The notes below the pieces were generated by a model, which saw only the letters and a list, made by a program, of their open reading frames with translations, was not told the origin of the DNA and ran no database searches. A stretch of DNA of 8,403 nucleotides from an uncultured Prevotella sp. (GTDB lineage: Bacteria > Bacteroidota > Bacteroidia > Bacteroidales > Bacteroidaceae), in NCBI RefSeq assembly GCF_900549175.1, contig NZ_URNN01000142.1:1-8403 (forward strand), written 5' to 3'. Below, piece after piece: positions 1 through 8,401 of this stretch. Each line of letters opens with the position of its first letter. The stretch's first letter is position 1. The translations under genes and the position numbers were made by a program.

Positions 1-92
1 TTACGAACGGACAAATACAAGACGTGTTGTTGAGCATAGCGAAAAATATGTCCCTACTAAGCACCGTGTAGCCATTTTGCCACACCCTCTTT
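1..92 (-). repeat. Left copy of a dispersed 3'-flanking repeat element
   Basis: Read on the minus strand, this segment starts 20 bp past the stop of the large secreted-protein gene. It runs AAAGAGGGTGTGGCAAAATG (92 to 73), a 15-bp block, GTAGGGACATATT (57 to 45), a 23-bp insert (44 to 22), then CTTGTATTTGTCCGTTCGTA and one more A (21 to 1). The same blocks in the same order occur at 8316-8384 on the plus strand. The arms GGACATAT and ATTTGTCC can pair imperfectly, and the 23-bp insert falls in their loop. The copy reaches base 1, so it may continue outside the window. It could be a MITE-like or insertion-sequence-derived repeat, or a 3'-UTR element. No transposase is visible. Confidence 0.7.
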
Positions 93-112
93 CGTTATGT
101 CGTTACGGTTGT

Positions 113-3100
113 TTATTTTACCATAACCTTTGTCGTAGTCGTTTCACCCTTGACGATATATACACCTGGAGTAACGTTTATGCTTATCGCAGTGTTGCGG
201 CTGGAGGTCACGATGTTGCGTCCTGCCGTGTCGCATATCATTACCGGCTCTGCCTCCGGATTGTCAACGATAATCCTTCTGCCGTATACACTTACGCGCA
301 TGCCGCCTGCCTGAGCTCCGTTTATTGACGTTGTGACAACCTTGGCCTGTACGGCTTCCGACTCGCCTTCGGCATATATCGCCGTAAGTGAGTATGTGCT
401 GTTCTCGGGGGTGTCGTTCTCAATGTCGGTATAAGCGAGCCGTGCGTCTTTCTCTATGCTGCCTATAAGCTTGTTCTCACGGTAAACGTTATATCCGTTA
501 AGAGTTATCTTCTCGTCACGTGGAGCCTTCTCGAAGGTGAAGTCGTCAACCATGAACACGTATTGGTCGTTCGCCATATAGCGCACTGCGAAGTGTCTTG
601 CGCCCTCTGGCAGGTTGTATTTGTACTCTGTCCACTGGTCGGAGATTCCGCTTTCGCCACCAACCTTCACGAAGTCGGCAATCTCTGTGCCGCCTGTCGA
701 GTAGTAAACCTCAAACGATTCAGGATATTGGCTCACGCAACTCTTGGCATAGAACGATATCTCCTGTGCCTTTCCTGAGAGCAATGGTGATACGAGCCAG
801 TCGTCGTTAGGCACAATCGAAGAAGTTATTGCTGCGAAATACTGCGTGTTGTTCTCGGGGTTGCGCGGCTTGAACTTGTACATATACTGCTCGGGAATGC
901 CTGATTCCGACGGTTTGAAAACGATGAAGCCGAATGGAGTATTTGCATTAGGATATTGCAGATAGGCGTTGCCCTGCTGTATTACGATGGTCTTCATTCC
1001 GTCGGCGTCAATCGTCTTCCACTCTCCGATGTTGTCGTATGATGAAAGCTGCGATGTCGGCAGACCGGTCGAGAATGCGCGATAGTCTTCCGCGCCGTCG
1101 GTTGTCGGCACAGGAGTAAAGTCAAACTGCGGTGCTTCCCATATTATTTCAACCTTCTTGCTGTCGGTGTCTACCGTTGCTGTTGCCCCTGTCGGTACGG
1201 GCAGGGTTGTCGTTTCGCGGTCTACTGTTATCACAGCCGACTCGTTGTTTGCCAGGTTCTTGTCGTTCTCGCACACCACCTTAGCCTTGTAAGCGTATGA
1301 GTTTACAAGCGAACTGATTGATTGTGTGAAGTCGAATGTCATTGAAGACACACCTTCGAGGTTGTCGGCAGACAGTGTTTCGATGAGTTCGTCATCGCGG
1401 TAAAGCTCTACATCGAACGCACCCGATGGCATTGCGCCAAGATTTGCCACCTCAACACGTACCTTGAAGTCGACGCCAGCCTGAACCGAAACGGGCACGC
1501 CGATGCCGATGGGCGAGAGGTCGAGGCTTGTTGCCTCAATGAGTGAGATGTCATCGATGGCGAGGCGGTAGCCCTTAGATACGTAGCTGATGCGCATCTG
1601 CACGTTCTTGCCTGTATATTCGGCGAGCGATACGGAGTGCTTGCTCCATGTCATGTCCTTGCCCTCACTGATATTCACGCTGCTTACAGGCTTGAAGCCG
1701 GTGCCGTCGTTTGCCTCGATGCTTATCAGTTCCTCGCCGTCTGCCATGCACATGTACCAGAACGAGAATACCGAGTTATCCTTCGCAACGTTTATTTTGC
1801 CCGTGTATACCGCGCCGCCGATGCCGTCGTATGTCTCGTTGAAGAGGTATGCTCCGTCACCGTCGTGGTCGTCCACGTCAGAACTTACCGTCCAAGTGGC
1901 AGTTGTACGTTCGCTTGTCGTGAAGTAGACCGGTTCGTTTGTGCCTCCGAAACCAAGGTGGTATGGCATCTCATCTGCCTTGCCCACAGGTATTGCCTCC
2001 GTCGCCACGTTCTGCACGTCGTTGACACCTGCCTCTGTCTCGGTGAACACGAGGAATCGCATAAACTCCTGCGCTTCTTCTGCTTCCTTGACGCGGAATG
2101 TGTAAGAAGAGCCTTTCAGACCTCTGCCCACTACCGTTTGTCCACCGCCTTGCGGCTTATACATTATCATATAAGATACGAACTCGGGATTTATCGGGTT
2201 GCCGTCGATGTCGTTTTCAGGAGCCACCCACGATACGGTAACCTCGCCTGTGTTCTCTGTCTCAACGGCTGTTGCCGACTGTACCGGTCCGGCCTTGTTG
2301 ATGCCCACGTACACTTTAGTCTTGCTTACAACGCCCTCGCCATCGGCATTTTCAGCCACGACGCTGTACGTATACAGTCCTTTGTCTTCCACATTGTCGG
2401 TAAACGACAGCGTGCCGGTGAGTGCTTCGGCGAAGGTCTTCACCTCAACGTTGTTGCGCAAGACGCTTATCTTTGTCAGTTCAGTGGCGTTTCCTTCAAT
2501 GGTCTTCGCGTTGGGTGTCACAGTTATTGTTGCCGCGAGCGCGCCTTCAGCGTCTGCCGTTGCCGTGAAAGGCTGTGCGGCGGGAGCTGTCTTCATCACG
2601 CCCTTGCCTACTTTCAGGTCGTCCATGTATATGCCATACATGTTCTTGTCGCTTACAAGGTGAAGCCCGACGTAGTGCACGCCTGTCCTCTCTGCCGTGT
2701 AAACATATTCCAGGTCGTGTGCCTTGCCGTCGGTAAACTCGTAGTTGCCTATCGGTTGCAGCGATGCGGCTTCGGCTTTGTCGCCCACAACCACTTCAAG
2801 TTTTTCAGGGTTTGTTATGTCTCTCTGCCATGCAGTAAACGATATGGTGTACATCTTTCCTGCCTCCAGCCACAGTGCCGGCGTGACAAGATAGTCATCA
2901 GAAGGACCTGTGAAGCACGGTTGGCAGTAAGCCTTCTGCTGCCACCACATCCATCCCCAGCCGTCGCCGTTGCCGTCGATGGTCGACAAGGTGTTGAAGT
3001 CGTCTTGCGAGTCGAACGGCAGAACGTAAGGAGGTACTATTCCGTCGTATTTGGCGGCTATGTCTATCGTCAGTATTGCCTCTTCACTCTGTGAGTCTCC

Positions 3101-4141
3101 GATTGTTGCAACCACGCTAACCTCGTGCCTGCCGGTCTCGGTGAATGTCACATCGGCGCTCACCGCTTCGCCCGGAGCTGCCGTGCCTGTGGCAAGCACA
3201 TTGCTGCCCTCTGCCACTTTGTAATCTAAAGTACCGTTGAGAGCTGCGCCCTTGTTGTCGGTTTCAGGCATGGTGAAGTTCACCTTGCCGCTCAGGGCAT
3301 ATTCCTCAAACTCGGCAACGAGGCCGGTAACCTTGTTGGGGATGTTTGTTTCAGAGACTGTTCCGTTCTTTTGTACATACATTCCCACCAGTTGCTCGTT
3401 GTTGGTGAGTGCATACAGCTCTTTCACTGTGCCTGTTGGCAGCTGCACGGCGTACAGTTTCTCACCGTTTGAGACATAGAATATGGATGTAACCTTGTCT
3501 ATCGTGCCCGATGCGAGGGTACTTGCCGTAATTCCGGTTTCGGCAACCAAGGTCATTTCTCCTGTTGTTGTGTTCACGGCAGACAGGCGTCCGTCGCGGT
3601 CGATGGCGTAAAGTGTGCCGTTGGCATCGAAGTCGCAGGCCAGCCACGGTGTGCTTAGTGTTGCTATAGTGGAGCGTTCAAAGCTGTCAGAGTTGAACAT
3701 TCCGAACTCATAACCGCCGTGAGTGTCTTCAAAACAGCCGTAAGCCCCTTTGCCGGTAGGACTGAGTGCCAGTGTGGTACTTATGACGTTCTCTTCTACT
3801 GTTATGGCTGCACCGAGGAGGCTTTCGAACGAAGAGGTGTTGAAAGCATTTGCCGAGCACATCTTTCCCATACCCCACTCAGACCAGTCGTCCACGGCAA
3901 CAACCATGAAAGCGCCCGTCTCAATCATTCCGGCGCCACCCGCGGAGTTGAGTTCCCCGCTTTGTTTTACGAGAGTGAAGCCGTAAGTGTCGGCTGAGAA
4001 TTCGTACATTCCCACCTTTTGTGCCGCATCCGTGCTGCTTTGGATAACTGCCCTGAGCAACGGCCCAGTGTCGTTGGCATGCGTAATAAACGCAAAATTG
4101 CATGCCAGCCACAACATCAAGTTTCGTAAGTGATATTGCAT
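113..4141 (-). CDS. Large secreted adhesin-like protein with T9SS-type C-terminal sorting domain
   Basis: I predict a protein of about 1342 residues that is exported by Sec and then handled by the type IX secretion system, ending at the cell surface or released. Residues 1-22 form a signal peptide, with likely cleavage after THA. Residues 24-255 contain propeller-like strands, for example LYAIDRDGRLSAV and KLYAVQLPTG. An Ig/FN3-like module lies at about 263-362. A cleaved-adhesin / choice-of-anchor J-like jelly roll spans 372-513 (DDYLVTPAL, YGIYMDDLKVG), followed by two FN3-like modules (516-720). A second MAM-like jelly roll spans 725-870 (LAIDDISLI). Next come a CARDB-like module (872-974), a short FN3 segment, a third jelly roll at 1018-1207 (DDWLVSPLL, FMVDDFTF) and a last FN3-like module. 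The final 65 residues resemble a T9SS type A domain (GVYIVKGETTTTKVMVK). An in-frame ATG at 4222 would add 27 residues, but the one at 4141 directly precedes the signal peptide. I see no protease or glycosidase motif, so the ligand is unknown. Domain calls come from motif reading, not a profile search. Confidence 0.88.
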   Translation of the reverse strand: MQYHLRNLMLWLACNFAFITHANDTGPLLRAVIQSSTDAAQKVGMYEFSADTYGFTLVKQSGELNSAGGAGMIETGAFMVVAVDDWSEWGMGKMCSANAFNTSSFESLLGAAITVEENVISTTLALSPTGKGAYGCFEDTHGGYEFGMFNSDSFERSTIATLSTPWLACDFDANGTLYAIDRDGRLSAVNTTTGEMTLVAETGITASTLASGTIDKVTSIFYVSNGEKLYAVQLPTGTVKELYALTNNEQLVGMYVQKNGTVSETNIPNKVTGLVAEFEEYALSGKVNFTMPETDNKGAALNGTLDYKVAEGSNVLATGTAAPGEAVSADVTFTETGRHEVSVVATIGDSQSEEAILTIDIAAKYDGIVPPYVLPFDSQDDFNTLSTIDGNGDGWGWMWWQQKAYCQPCFTGPSDDYLVTPALWLEAGKMYTISFTAWQRDITNPEKLEVVVGDKAEAASLQPIGNYEFTDGKAHDLEYVYTAERTGVHYVGLHLVSDKNMYGIYMDDLKVGKGVMKTAPAAQPFTATADAEGALAATITVTPNAKTIEGNATELTKISVLRNNVEVKTFAEALTGTLSFTDNVEDKGLYTYSVVAENADGEGVVSKTKVYVGINKAGPVQSATAVETENTGEVTVSWVAPENDIDGNPINPEFVSYMIMYKPQGGGQTVVGRGLKGSSYTFRVKEAEEAQEFMRFLVFTETEAGVNDVQNVATEAIPVGKADEMPYHLGFGGTNEPVYFTTSERTTATWTVSSDVDDHDGDGAYLFNETYDGIGGAVYTGKINVAKDNSVFSFWYMCMADGEELISIEANDGTGFKPVSSVNISEGKDMTWSKHSVSLAEYTGKNVQMRISYVSKGYRLAIDDISLIEATSLDLSPIGIGVPVSVQAGVDFKVRVEVANLGAMPSGAFDVELYRDDELIETLSADNLEGVSSMTFDFTQSISSLVNSYAYKAKVVCENDKNLANNESAVITVDRETTTLPVPTGATATVDTDSKKVEIIWEAPQFDFTPVPTTDGAEDYRAFSTGLPTSQLSSYDNIGEWKTIDADGMKTIVIQQGNAYLQYPNANTPFGFIVFKPSESGIPEQYMYKFKPRNPENNTQYFAAITSSIVPNDDWLVSPLLSGKAQEISFYAKSCVSQYPESFEVYYSTGGTEIADFVKVGGESGISDQWTEYKYNLPEGARHFAVRYMANDQYVFMVDDFTFEKAPRDEKITLNGYNVYRENKLIGSIEKDARLAYTDIENDTPENSTYSLTAIYAEGESEAVQAKVVTTSINGAQAGGMRVSVYGRRIIVDNPEAEPVMICDTAGRNIVTSSRNTAISINVTPGVYIVKGETTTTKVMVK

Positions 4142-4157
4142 AATGTTAAGTTTTAAG

Positions 4158-4267
4158 AGGAAATCCGAATAAAAGTATTGTTTCTTATGATAGGGAAAGA
4201 ACAATATCGGACAATCATTCAATCACTAAAGCATAATTAAAGGTTGCTGTTCTGATCCGGATTTCCT
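4158..4267 (-). promoter_or_regulatory. Inverted repeats in the leader of the secreted-protein gene
   Basis: AGGAAATCCG at 4158-4167 has an exact reverse complement, CGGATTTCCT, at 4258-4267. In the leftward transcript these could pair as a 10-bp stem that ends 16 nt before the ATG at 4141. Between them TATTGTT (4176-4182) pairs with AACAATA (4200-4206), extended by CTT/AAG past a one-base bulge. A nested structure near the ribosome site could affect translation, but no known riboswitch class is recognised and the outer loop is long (90 nt). It may be coincidence. Confidence 0.35.
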
Positions 4268-4296
4268 TTAAAAACCAAAAGCGGCAACACTTGACA

Positions 4297-4304
4297 CAAA
4301 GGTA
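4297..4304 (-). promoter_or_regulatory. Possible -7 element for the secreted-protein gene
   Basis: On the minus strand this reads TACCTTTG, an exact match to the Bacteroidetes -7 consensus TAnnTTTG. No TTG lies at the usual 19-bp spacing upstream; the nearest TTTG (4319 to 4316) is only 11 bp away. If used, transcription would start near 4290 and give a leader of about 150 nt before the ATG at 4141. Confidence 0.4.
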
Positions 4305-4426
4305 GTTAAAAAATCCAAACAGACGTACTTTCGTGCAAATTTGCAGCAAAGCCTTAACATTCCTTAATTCCACAATACTATAGTTTAACATTATTTGCAA
4401 TTACCTATATTTTATTTAGGACAATA

Positions 4427-4456
4427 TTGGTTTTTAAAATAAAATTCGTATTTTTG
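4427..4456 (+). promoter_or_regulatory. Bacteroidetes-type promoter for the START-like gene
   Basis: TTG at 4427-4429 and TATTTTTG at 4449-4456 match the -33 and -7 elements recognised by the Bacteroidetes primary sigma factor, with the preferred 19-bp spacing. A start near 4463 would leave a leader of about 42 nt before the ATG at 4505. This is the best promoter match in the window. Confidence 0.7.
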
Positions 4457-4504
4457 TACCGTCTGATGAATTATCGGACCTCAGAAACACTAACCAGAAC
4501 ATAA

Positions 4505-4906
4505 ATGATGAACAGGCACAAGATAGTCATTGAATATCCTTTGCAAACAAAATCAGAAAATATCGTTTGGCAACTGATAGGCACAGCCGAAGGACTCGGC
4601 AAGTGGATTGCCGACTATGTGACAAGAGACGGAGACAGCATGACCTTCACATGGGGAGAGGTGTGGACACACAACGACACGAAGACGGCGCAAATCATCG
4701 ACATACAGACCAACCGCTATATAAAGATGAAGTGGGACTACATAGACTACAAGGACGCATATTGGGAGATGAGAATAGAGAAGAGCGACTTCACCGGACA
4801 TCTCGCACTGATTGTAACCGACTTTGCCGACGACGGCGACAAGGAGTACCTGCAAAGCCTGTGGGATGACAACATGAAGCGCCTGCACGAAATCAGCGGC
4901 TTCTAA
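4505..4906 (+). CDS. START-like (SRPBCC / AHSA1-related) domain protein
   Basis: This 133-residue soluble protein has no signal peptide or membrane segment. Its layout fits a small START-like helix-grip fold: an N-terminal strand (KIVIEYPL), a helix ending in GLGKWIADYV, a run of strands with TFTWGEVW, TAQIIDIQ, YIKMKWDY and WEMRIE, a strand HLALIVTDFA, and a long C-terminal helix (EYLQSLWDDNMKRLHEISGF). The family usually encloses a hydrophobic ligand, but none can be assigned here. Two ATG codons are adjacent (4505 and 4508), so the start could be one residue later. Upstream bases show no strong Shine-Dalgarno match, which is common in Bacteroidetes. The gene has its own promoter and is followed by a repeat array, so it is probably transcribed separately from the permease downstream. 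Confidence 0.85.
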   Translation: MMNRHKIVIEYPLQTKSENIVWQLIGTAEGLGKWIADYVTRDGDSMTFTWGEVWTHNDTKTAQIIDIQTNRYIKMKWDYIDYKDAYWEMRIEKSDFTGHLALIVTDFADDGDKEYLQSLWDDNMKRLHEISGF

Positions 4907-4912
4907 GAAAAT

Positions 4913-4977
4913 TGTTACAAGGCTCAAGTAACATCGTTACCCGGGCCACGTAACACTGTTACTTGAGCCTTGTAACA
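4913..4977. repeat. Perfect 21-bp inverted repeat (large hairpin)
   Basis: The arms at 4913-4933 and 4957-4977 are exact reverse complements, beginning TGTTACAAGG and ending GAGCCTTGTAACA respectively. They enclose a 23-nt loop that itself carries GTTAC (4936-4940) and GTAAC (4950-4954), so the stem could extend inward. It lies 6 bp past the stop of the START-like gene and would form a strong hairpin in its transcript. No T-run follows on the plus strand, so it is not a standard intrinsic terminator. On the minus strand a short TTTT follows it. Confidence 0.85.
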
Positions 4978-5010
4978 CTGTTACCTGAGCCACGTAATAT
5001 CGTTACCTCC
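4914..5010 (+). repeat. Four-unit 22-bp tandem palindromic array (GTTAC-N9-GTAAC)
   Basis: Units lie at 4914-4935, 4936-4957, 4958-4979 and 4980-5001, and a partial unit (GTTACCTCC) follows at 5002-5010. Each unit is GTTAC, nine variable bases, GTAAC (GTAAT in unit 4), then ACT or ATC. The nine-base cores are AAGGCTCAA, CCGGGCCAC, TTGAGCCTT and CTGAGCCAC. Cores 1 and 3 are exact reverse complements, while 2 and 4 resemble each other. At unit junctions the motif GTAACACTGTTAC is itself palindromic. The array fills most of the gap between the START-like gene and the permease promoter. Its role is unknown: operator sites, a transcript-end structure or a dispersed repeat are all possible. Confidence 0.9.
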
Positions 5011-5052
5011 TAAAAAAACACAAAAAACATACGTTCTCTGACTTTTTTATGC

Positions 5053-5060
5053 TAATTTTG
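5053..5060 (+). promoter_or_regulatory. Probable -7 promoter element for the permease-ribBA operon
   Basis: TAATTTTG matches the Bacteroidetes -7 consensus TAnnTTTG. The -33 side is weak: GTTCT begins at 5033 and no clear TTG is present. A start near 5067 would give a leader of about 30 nt before the ATG at 5099. Confidence 0.5.
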
Positions 5061-5098
5061 CAAACCGAAATGCCCTTACTGGCATCACCATATTAGAA

Positions 5099-7033
5099 AT
5101 GTTTCGCATTAAGAAATTAGACATATTCATCGTAAAACAGTTCGGACTGCTGTTCGTGGGCACTTTCTTCATATGCCAGTTTGTGCTGATGATGCAGTTT
5201 TTGTGGCGCTATGTCGACGAGCTGATAGGCAAGGGACTGTCGATGGAGGTACTGGCACAGTTCTTTTGGTATATGGGCCTGATGCTCATACCGCAGGCCC
5301 TGCCCCTCGCCATACTTCTGTCGTCACTCATATCGTTCGGCAATTTGGGCGAGAGCTCCGAACTTACGGCCATCAAAGCCGCAGGCATATCACTGACAAA
5401 GACATGCCGTTCGCTTATAGTGGCGGTGGTGCTGATAGCCTGCTGCTCCTACTATTTCCAGGACGTGATAGGCCCCGAGGCCAACAAGTCGTTCCGCCAG
5501 CTCCTCCTGTCGATGAAACAGAAAAGCCCCGAACTCGAGATTCCCGAAGGCATATTCTACGACGGCATACCCGGCAGCAACATCTACGTGCAGAAAAAAG
5601 ACCTCAATACAGGCATGCTTTACGGAATCATGATCTACAGGATGAACGGTGGCTACGAAGATGCGGCGATAATACTCGCCGACTCCGGCATGATGCAGTC
5701 GACAGCCGAAAAGAGACACCTGCTGCTCACGCTCCACAGCGGAGAATGGTTTGAGAACATGAGGTCGCAAGACATGGCCGGCAGTGCCAGCGTGCCCTAC
5801 CGCCGTGAGACATTCGCCACAAAACGCATAGTGCTCGACTTCGACGGCGGGTTCAACATGGCCGATGCCGCAGGCATATCATCAAGCGCCCAGGCAAAGA
5901 GCATGAGGCGCATCCTGCACGACCTCGACTCCATACACATCTATAACGACAGCGTGGGACACTCGTTCTACCAAGATGCCAAGAACACCACGTTCTACAT
6001 CCCGCAGCCACGCACTGCCGAAGACTCAGCGAAACTGGCCAGGGCCATTGCTGAAGATGACACACCCTTCGACTCGATATTCCAAAAAATGAGCATCGAC
6101 GACAAGCAGGCTGTGGTGAAAGAAGCCATGAACACCGTACGCATGAGAGCATCGGAGATGGAAATGAAAGGTGACTACTCGTTCACCCTCAACAGAAACG
6201 CACGCACACACCAGATAGAAGCCATCAACAAGATTACGCTCTCACTGTCGTGCATCATCTTCTTCTTCATCGGCGCACCACTCGGTGCCATCATACGCAA
6301 GGGCGGACTGGGCCTGCCGGTAATAATATCGGTACTGGTGTTCATCATATACTACATCTTCGAGAACTCGGGCATGAGAATGGCACACGACGGCATCTGG
6401 ACAGTGTGGTTCGGCAAGCTGATTTCCACCGCCGTGCTCACCCCGGTGGCCATTTTCTTCACCTACAAGGCCAACAACGACTCTGTGGTGTTCAATGCCG
6501 ACCTATACATTAATATAATACACACTATTTTCGGCATACGCACCAAACGCAACATAACGAAGAAGGAGGTGATAATAAACGATCCCGACTACACAGGCGA
6601 CACCATACGCCTGAGGGACATCAGCGAGAAGATTTCCGGATATTCGGCAGAGCACAATCTGCTGAAGGCACCCAACCCGATAAAGGTGTTCTTCCACGAA
6701 GGCGACGACCAACAGATAAAGCTCATCAGCGCCGAACTGGAAGAGGTGATAGAAGACCTGTCGAACACAAAAGACAACATCATACTGAACGAGCTGAACA
6801 ACTATCCCGTGATGGCCACACACGCCCACACGCGCCCATTCCGCAGCAAGTGGCTCAACATAGCCACCGGAGTGATAATACCGTTGGGCATATTCTTCTA
6901 CCTGCGCATGTGCCGCTTCCGCCTCCGCCTGATGCGCGATCTGAAGACCGTACGGCGCACCAACACGGCCATAACAGAAAGAATAAGGCAGATGGAGGCT
7001 TCGGCAGCACAGGAGCAACAGCAAGACATGTGA
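5099..7033 (+). CDS. LptF/LptG-family (YjgP/YjgQ) lipopolysaccharide export permease
   Basis: The family supplies the membrane subunits of the LptB2FG transporter, which extracts lipopolysaccharide from the inner membrane toward the LptA/LptC bridge. This 644-residue protein has the expected plan. Membrane segments lie at about 15-35, 53-80 and 104-121. A periplasmic beta-rich domain follows at about 145-255, then a linker to about 370. Three more membrane segments lie at 376-400, 405-421 and 437-456, with the family-like stretch IGAPLGAIIRKGGLGLPVI at 391-409. Proteobacterial relatives are about 360 residues. The extra length lies in the linker and in a C-terminal extension: a soluble part (460-585), a likely seventh membrane segment (588-603) and a charged, coiled-coil-like tail rich in Arg, Glu and Gln. 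LptF cannot be told from LptG here, so no symbol is given. ribBA follows after 37 bp, suggesting co-transcription. Confidence 0.92.
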   Translation: MFRIKKLDIFIVKQFGLLFVGTFFICQFVLMMQFLWRYVDELIGKGLSMEVLAQFFWYMGLMLIPQALPLAILLSSLISFGNLGESSELTAIKAAGISLTKTCRSLIVAVVLIACCSYYFQDVIGPEANKSFRQLLLSMKQKSPELEIPEGIFYDGIPGSNIYVQKKDLNTGMLYGIMIYRMNGGYEDAAIILADSGMMQSTAEKRHLLLTLHSGEWFENMRSQDMAGSASVPYRRETFATKRIVLDFDGGFNMADAAGISSSAQAKSMRRILHDLDSIHIYNDSVGHSFYQDAKNTTFYIPQPRTAEDSAKLARAIAEDDTPFDSIFQKMSIDDKQAVVKEAMNTVRMRASEMEMKGDYSFTLNRNARTHQIEAINKITLSLSCIIFFFIGAPLGAIIRKGGLGLPVIISVLVFIIYYIFENSGMRMAHDGIWTVWFGKLISTAVLTPVAIFFTYKANNDSVVFNADLYINIIHTIFGIRTKRNITKKEVIINDPDYTGDTIRLRDISEKISGYSAEHNLLKAPNPIKVFFHEGDDQQIKLISAELEEVIEDLSNTKDNIILNELNNYPVMATHAHTRPFRSKWLNIATGVIIPLGIFFYLRMCRFRLRLMRDLKTVRRTNTAITERIRQMEASAAQEQQQDM

Positions 7034-7046
7034 AAATTCCAATAAT

Positions 7047-7072
7047 TACGAACAATATAATACGAACAATAT
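7047..7072 (+). repeat. 12-bp direct repeat running into the ribBA start codon
   Basis: TACGAACAATAT occurs at 7047-7058 and again at 7061-7072, a period of 14 bp. The second copy supplies the first two bases of the ribBA ATG. The repeat makes up most of the 37-bp gap after the permease. It occupies the position of a ribosome binding site and could arise from a small duplication. Confidence 0.8.
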
Positions 7073-8279
7073 GACCCAATCCAAGTTAAGCAGAATAGAA
7101 GACGCCATTGCCGACTTCAAGGAAGGCAAGTTTGTCATTGTCGTCGACGACGAAGATCGCGAGAACGAGGGCGACCTTATTGTAGCGGCAGAGATGATAA
7201 CCCCCGAAAAGGTCAACTTCATGCTCAAACATGCACGCGGCGTACTGTGTGCGCCGGTCACGATGTCACGATGCGCCGAACTCGACCTGCCGCATCAGGT
7301 GACAGAAAACACATCGGTGCTCGGCACACCGTTCACCGTTACCATCGACAAACTGGAAGGGTGCACCACGGGAGTGTCGGCAGCCGACCGTGCCGCCACC
7401 ATCAAGGCTTTGGCAGACCCCGCGTCGACACCGCAAACTTTCGGACGTCCGGGACACATCAACCCGCTGTACGCACAAGACAACGGGGTGCTGCGCCGCA
7501 GCGGACACACCGAGGCGAGCATCGACCTCTGCAAACTGGCCGGCCTCTACCCTGCCGCCGCCCTGATGGAGATAATGAACGACGACGGCACTATGGCACG
7601 CCTGCCGGAACTGCTGAAGATGGCCGAAGAGTATGATCTGAAGGTTATATCGATAAAGGACATGATAGCCTACAGGCTGGAGCGCGAGTCGCTCATAGAA
7701 GTGGGCAACAAGGTCGACATGCCCACCAAGTACGGACACTTCAAGCTCATCCCGTTCCGCCAGATAAGCAACGGACTCGAACACATGGCACTGATAAAGG
7801 GCGAGTGGACCGAAGACGAGCCGGTGCTCGTGCGTGTACATTCTTCATGCGCAACAGGAGACATTCTCGGCAGCATGCGCTGCGACTGCGGCGAACAGCT
7901 GCACAAGGCCATGGAGATGATTGAGAAGGAGGGCAAGGGCGTTGTCATATACATGCAGCAGGAAGGCCGCGGCATAGGCCTGATGAACAAGATTGCCGCA
8001 TACAAGTTGCAGGAAGAGGGTTACGACACGGTGGACGCCAACATCCACCTGGGGTTCAAGCCCGACGAACGTGACTACGGCTGTGGTGCACAAATGCTGC
8101 GCAAACTCGGCATACACAAGATGCGGCTGATGACAAACAACCCGGTAAAACGCGTCGGACTGGAGGCCTACGGCATCGAAATAGTGGAAAATGTGCCCAT
8201 AGAGGTTACGCCCAACAAGTACGATTACCGCTACCTGCAGACCAAGAAAGACCGCATGGGGCACACGCTGCATCTTTGA
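7071..8279 (+). CDS. ribBA: Bifunctional 3,4-dihydroxy-2-butanone-4-phosphate synthase / GTP cyclohydrolase II
   Basis: This cytosolic enzyme starts both branches of riboflavin synthesis. The N-terminal half converts ribulose 5-phosphate to dihydroxybutanone phosphate plus formate. The C-terminal half opens the GTP ring to give the diaminopyrimidine precursor. The RibB part (about 1-205) shows DDEDRENEGD at 26-35, CTTGVSAADRA at 98-108, RPGH at 126-129 and GHTEAS at 145-150, covering the metal- and substrate-binding loops. The RibA part (about 215-402) has the zinc cysteines 260, 271 and 273 (CATGDILGSMRCDC), QQEGRGIGL at 296-304, DERDYGCGAQ at 332-341 and MRLMTNNP at 351-358. The length of 402 residues is normal for the fusion, and both halves look intact. 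The start at 7071 leaves the RibB start in its usual place. No FMN riboswitch fits in the 37-bp gap upstream, so expression probably follows the permease operon. Confidence 0.97.
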   Translation: MTQSKLSRIEDAIADFKEGKFVIVVDDEDRENEGDLIVAAEMITPEKVNFMLKHARGVLCAPVTMSRCAELDLPHQVTENTSVLGTPFTVTIDKLEGCTTGVSAADRAATIKALADPASTPQTFGRPGHINPLYAQDNGVLRRSGHTEASIDLCKLAGLYPAAALMEIMNDDGTMARLPELLKMAEEYDLKVISIKDMIAYRLERESLIEVGNKVDMPTKYGHFKLIPFRQISNGLEHMALIKGEWTEDEPVLVRVHSSCATGDILGSMRCDCGEQLHKAMEMIEKEGKGVVIYMQQEGRGIGLMNKIAAYKLQEEGYDTVDANIHLGFKPDERDYGCGAQMLRKLGIHKMRLMTNNPVKRVGLEAYGIEIVENVPIEVTPNKYDYRYLQTKKDRMGHTLHL

Positions 8280-8280
8280 A

Positions 8281-8318
8281 ATCAGATTTAAAACACATCT
8301 GTGATATCGGATTTTAAA
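8281..8318 (+). repeat. Short direct repeat and weak hairpin after ribBA
   Basis: ATCAGATTTAAAA (8281-8293) is echoed with two differences by ATCGGATTTTAAA (8306-8318). CAGAT (8283-8287) can pair with ATCTG (8297-8301) around a 9-nt loop. The stem is short and has no T-run, so it is a poor terminator candidate. It lies between the ribBA stop and the right-hand dispersed element. Confidence 0.45.
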
Positions 8319-8384
8319 GAGGGTGTATCAAAATGCAAGGGATGCACATTGTAGGGACATATTCTTGTATTTGTCCGTTCGTAA
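8316..8384 (+). repeat. Right copy of the dispersed 3'-flanking repeat element
   Basis: Starting 36 bp past the ribBA stop, this 69-bp copy reads AAAGAGGGTGT, AT, CAAAATG, a 15-bp block, GTAGGGACATATT (8351-8363) and CTTGTATTTGTCCGTTCGTA plus A (8364-8384). The last 22 bp, from 8363, are the exact reverse complement of bases 1-22. The arms GGACATAT and ATTTGTCC form an imperfect hairpin with a small loop. The 15-bp block here contains the second half of TGCA-AGGGA-TGCA, itself a small inverted repeat, and differs from the block in the left copy. Relative to its neighbouring gene it has the same orientation as the left copy. The GAGGGTGT start recalls insertion-sequence or MITE ends, but that is only a resemblance. 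Confidence 0.75.
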
Positions 8385-8386
8385 CG

Positions 8387-8401
8387 TATTGATATTCAAT
8401 A
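8387..8401. repeat. 15-bp palindrome at the right edge
   Basis: TATTGATATTCAATA is its own reverse complement apart from the central base. It starts 2 bp after the dispersed element. It could be part of a longer element cut by the window edge, or ordinary A+T-rich sequence. Confidence 0.5.

Larger units (their letters stand above)
4142..4504. other. Divergent intergenic region
   Basis: This 363-bp gap separates the minus-strand secreted-protein gene from the plus-strand START-like gene. It is richer in A+T than the flanking genes, most strongly at about 4360-4456. It holds a good promoter for the rightward gene, a weaker promoter match for the leftward gene, and inverted repeats in the leftward leader. 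A short open frame at 4215-4400 on the minus strand shows no recognisable protein features, and I do not call it. Confidence 0.7.
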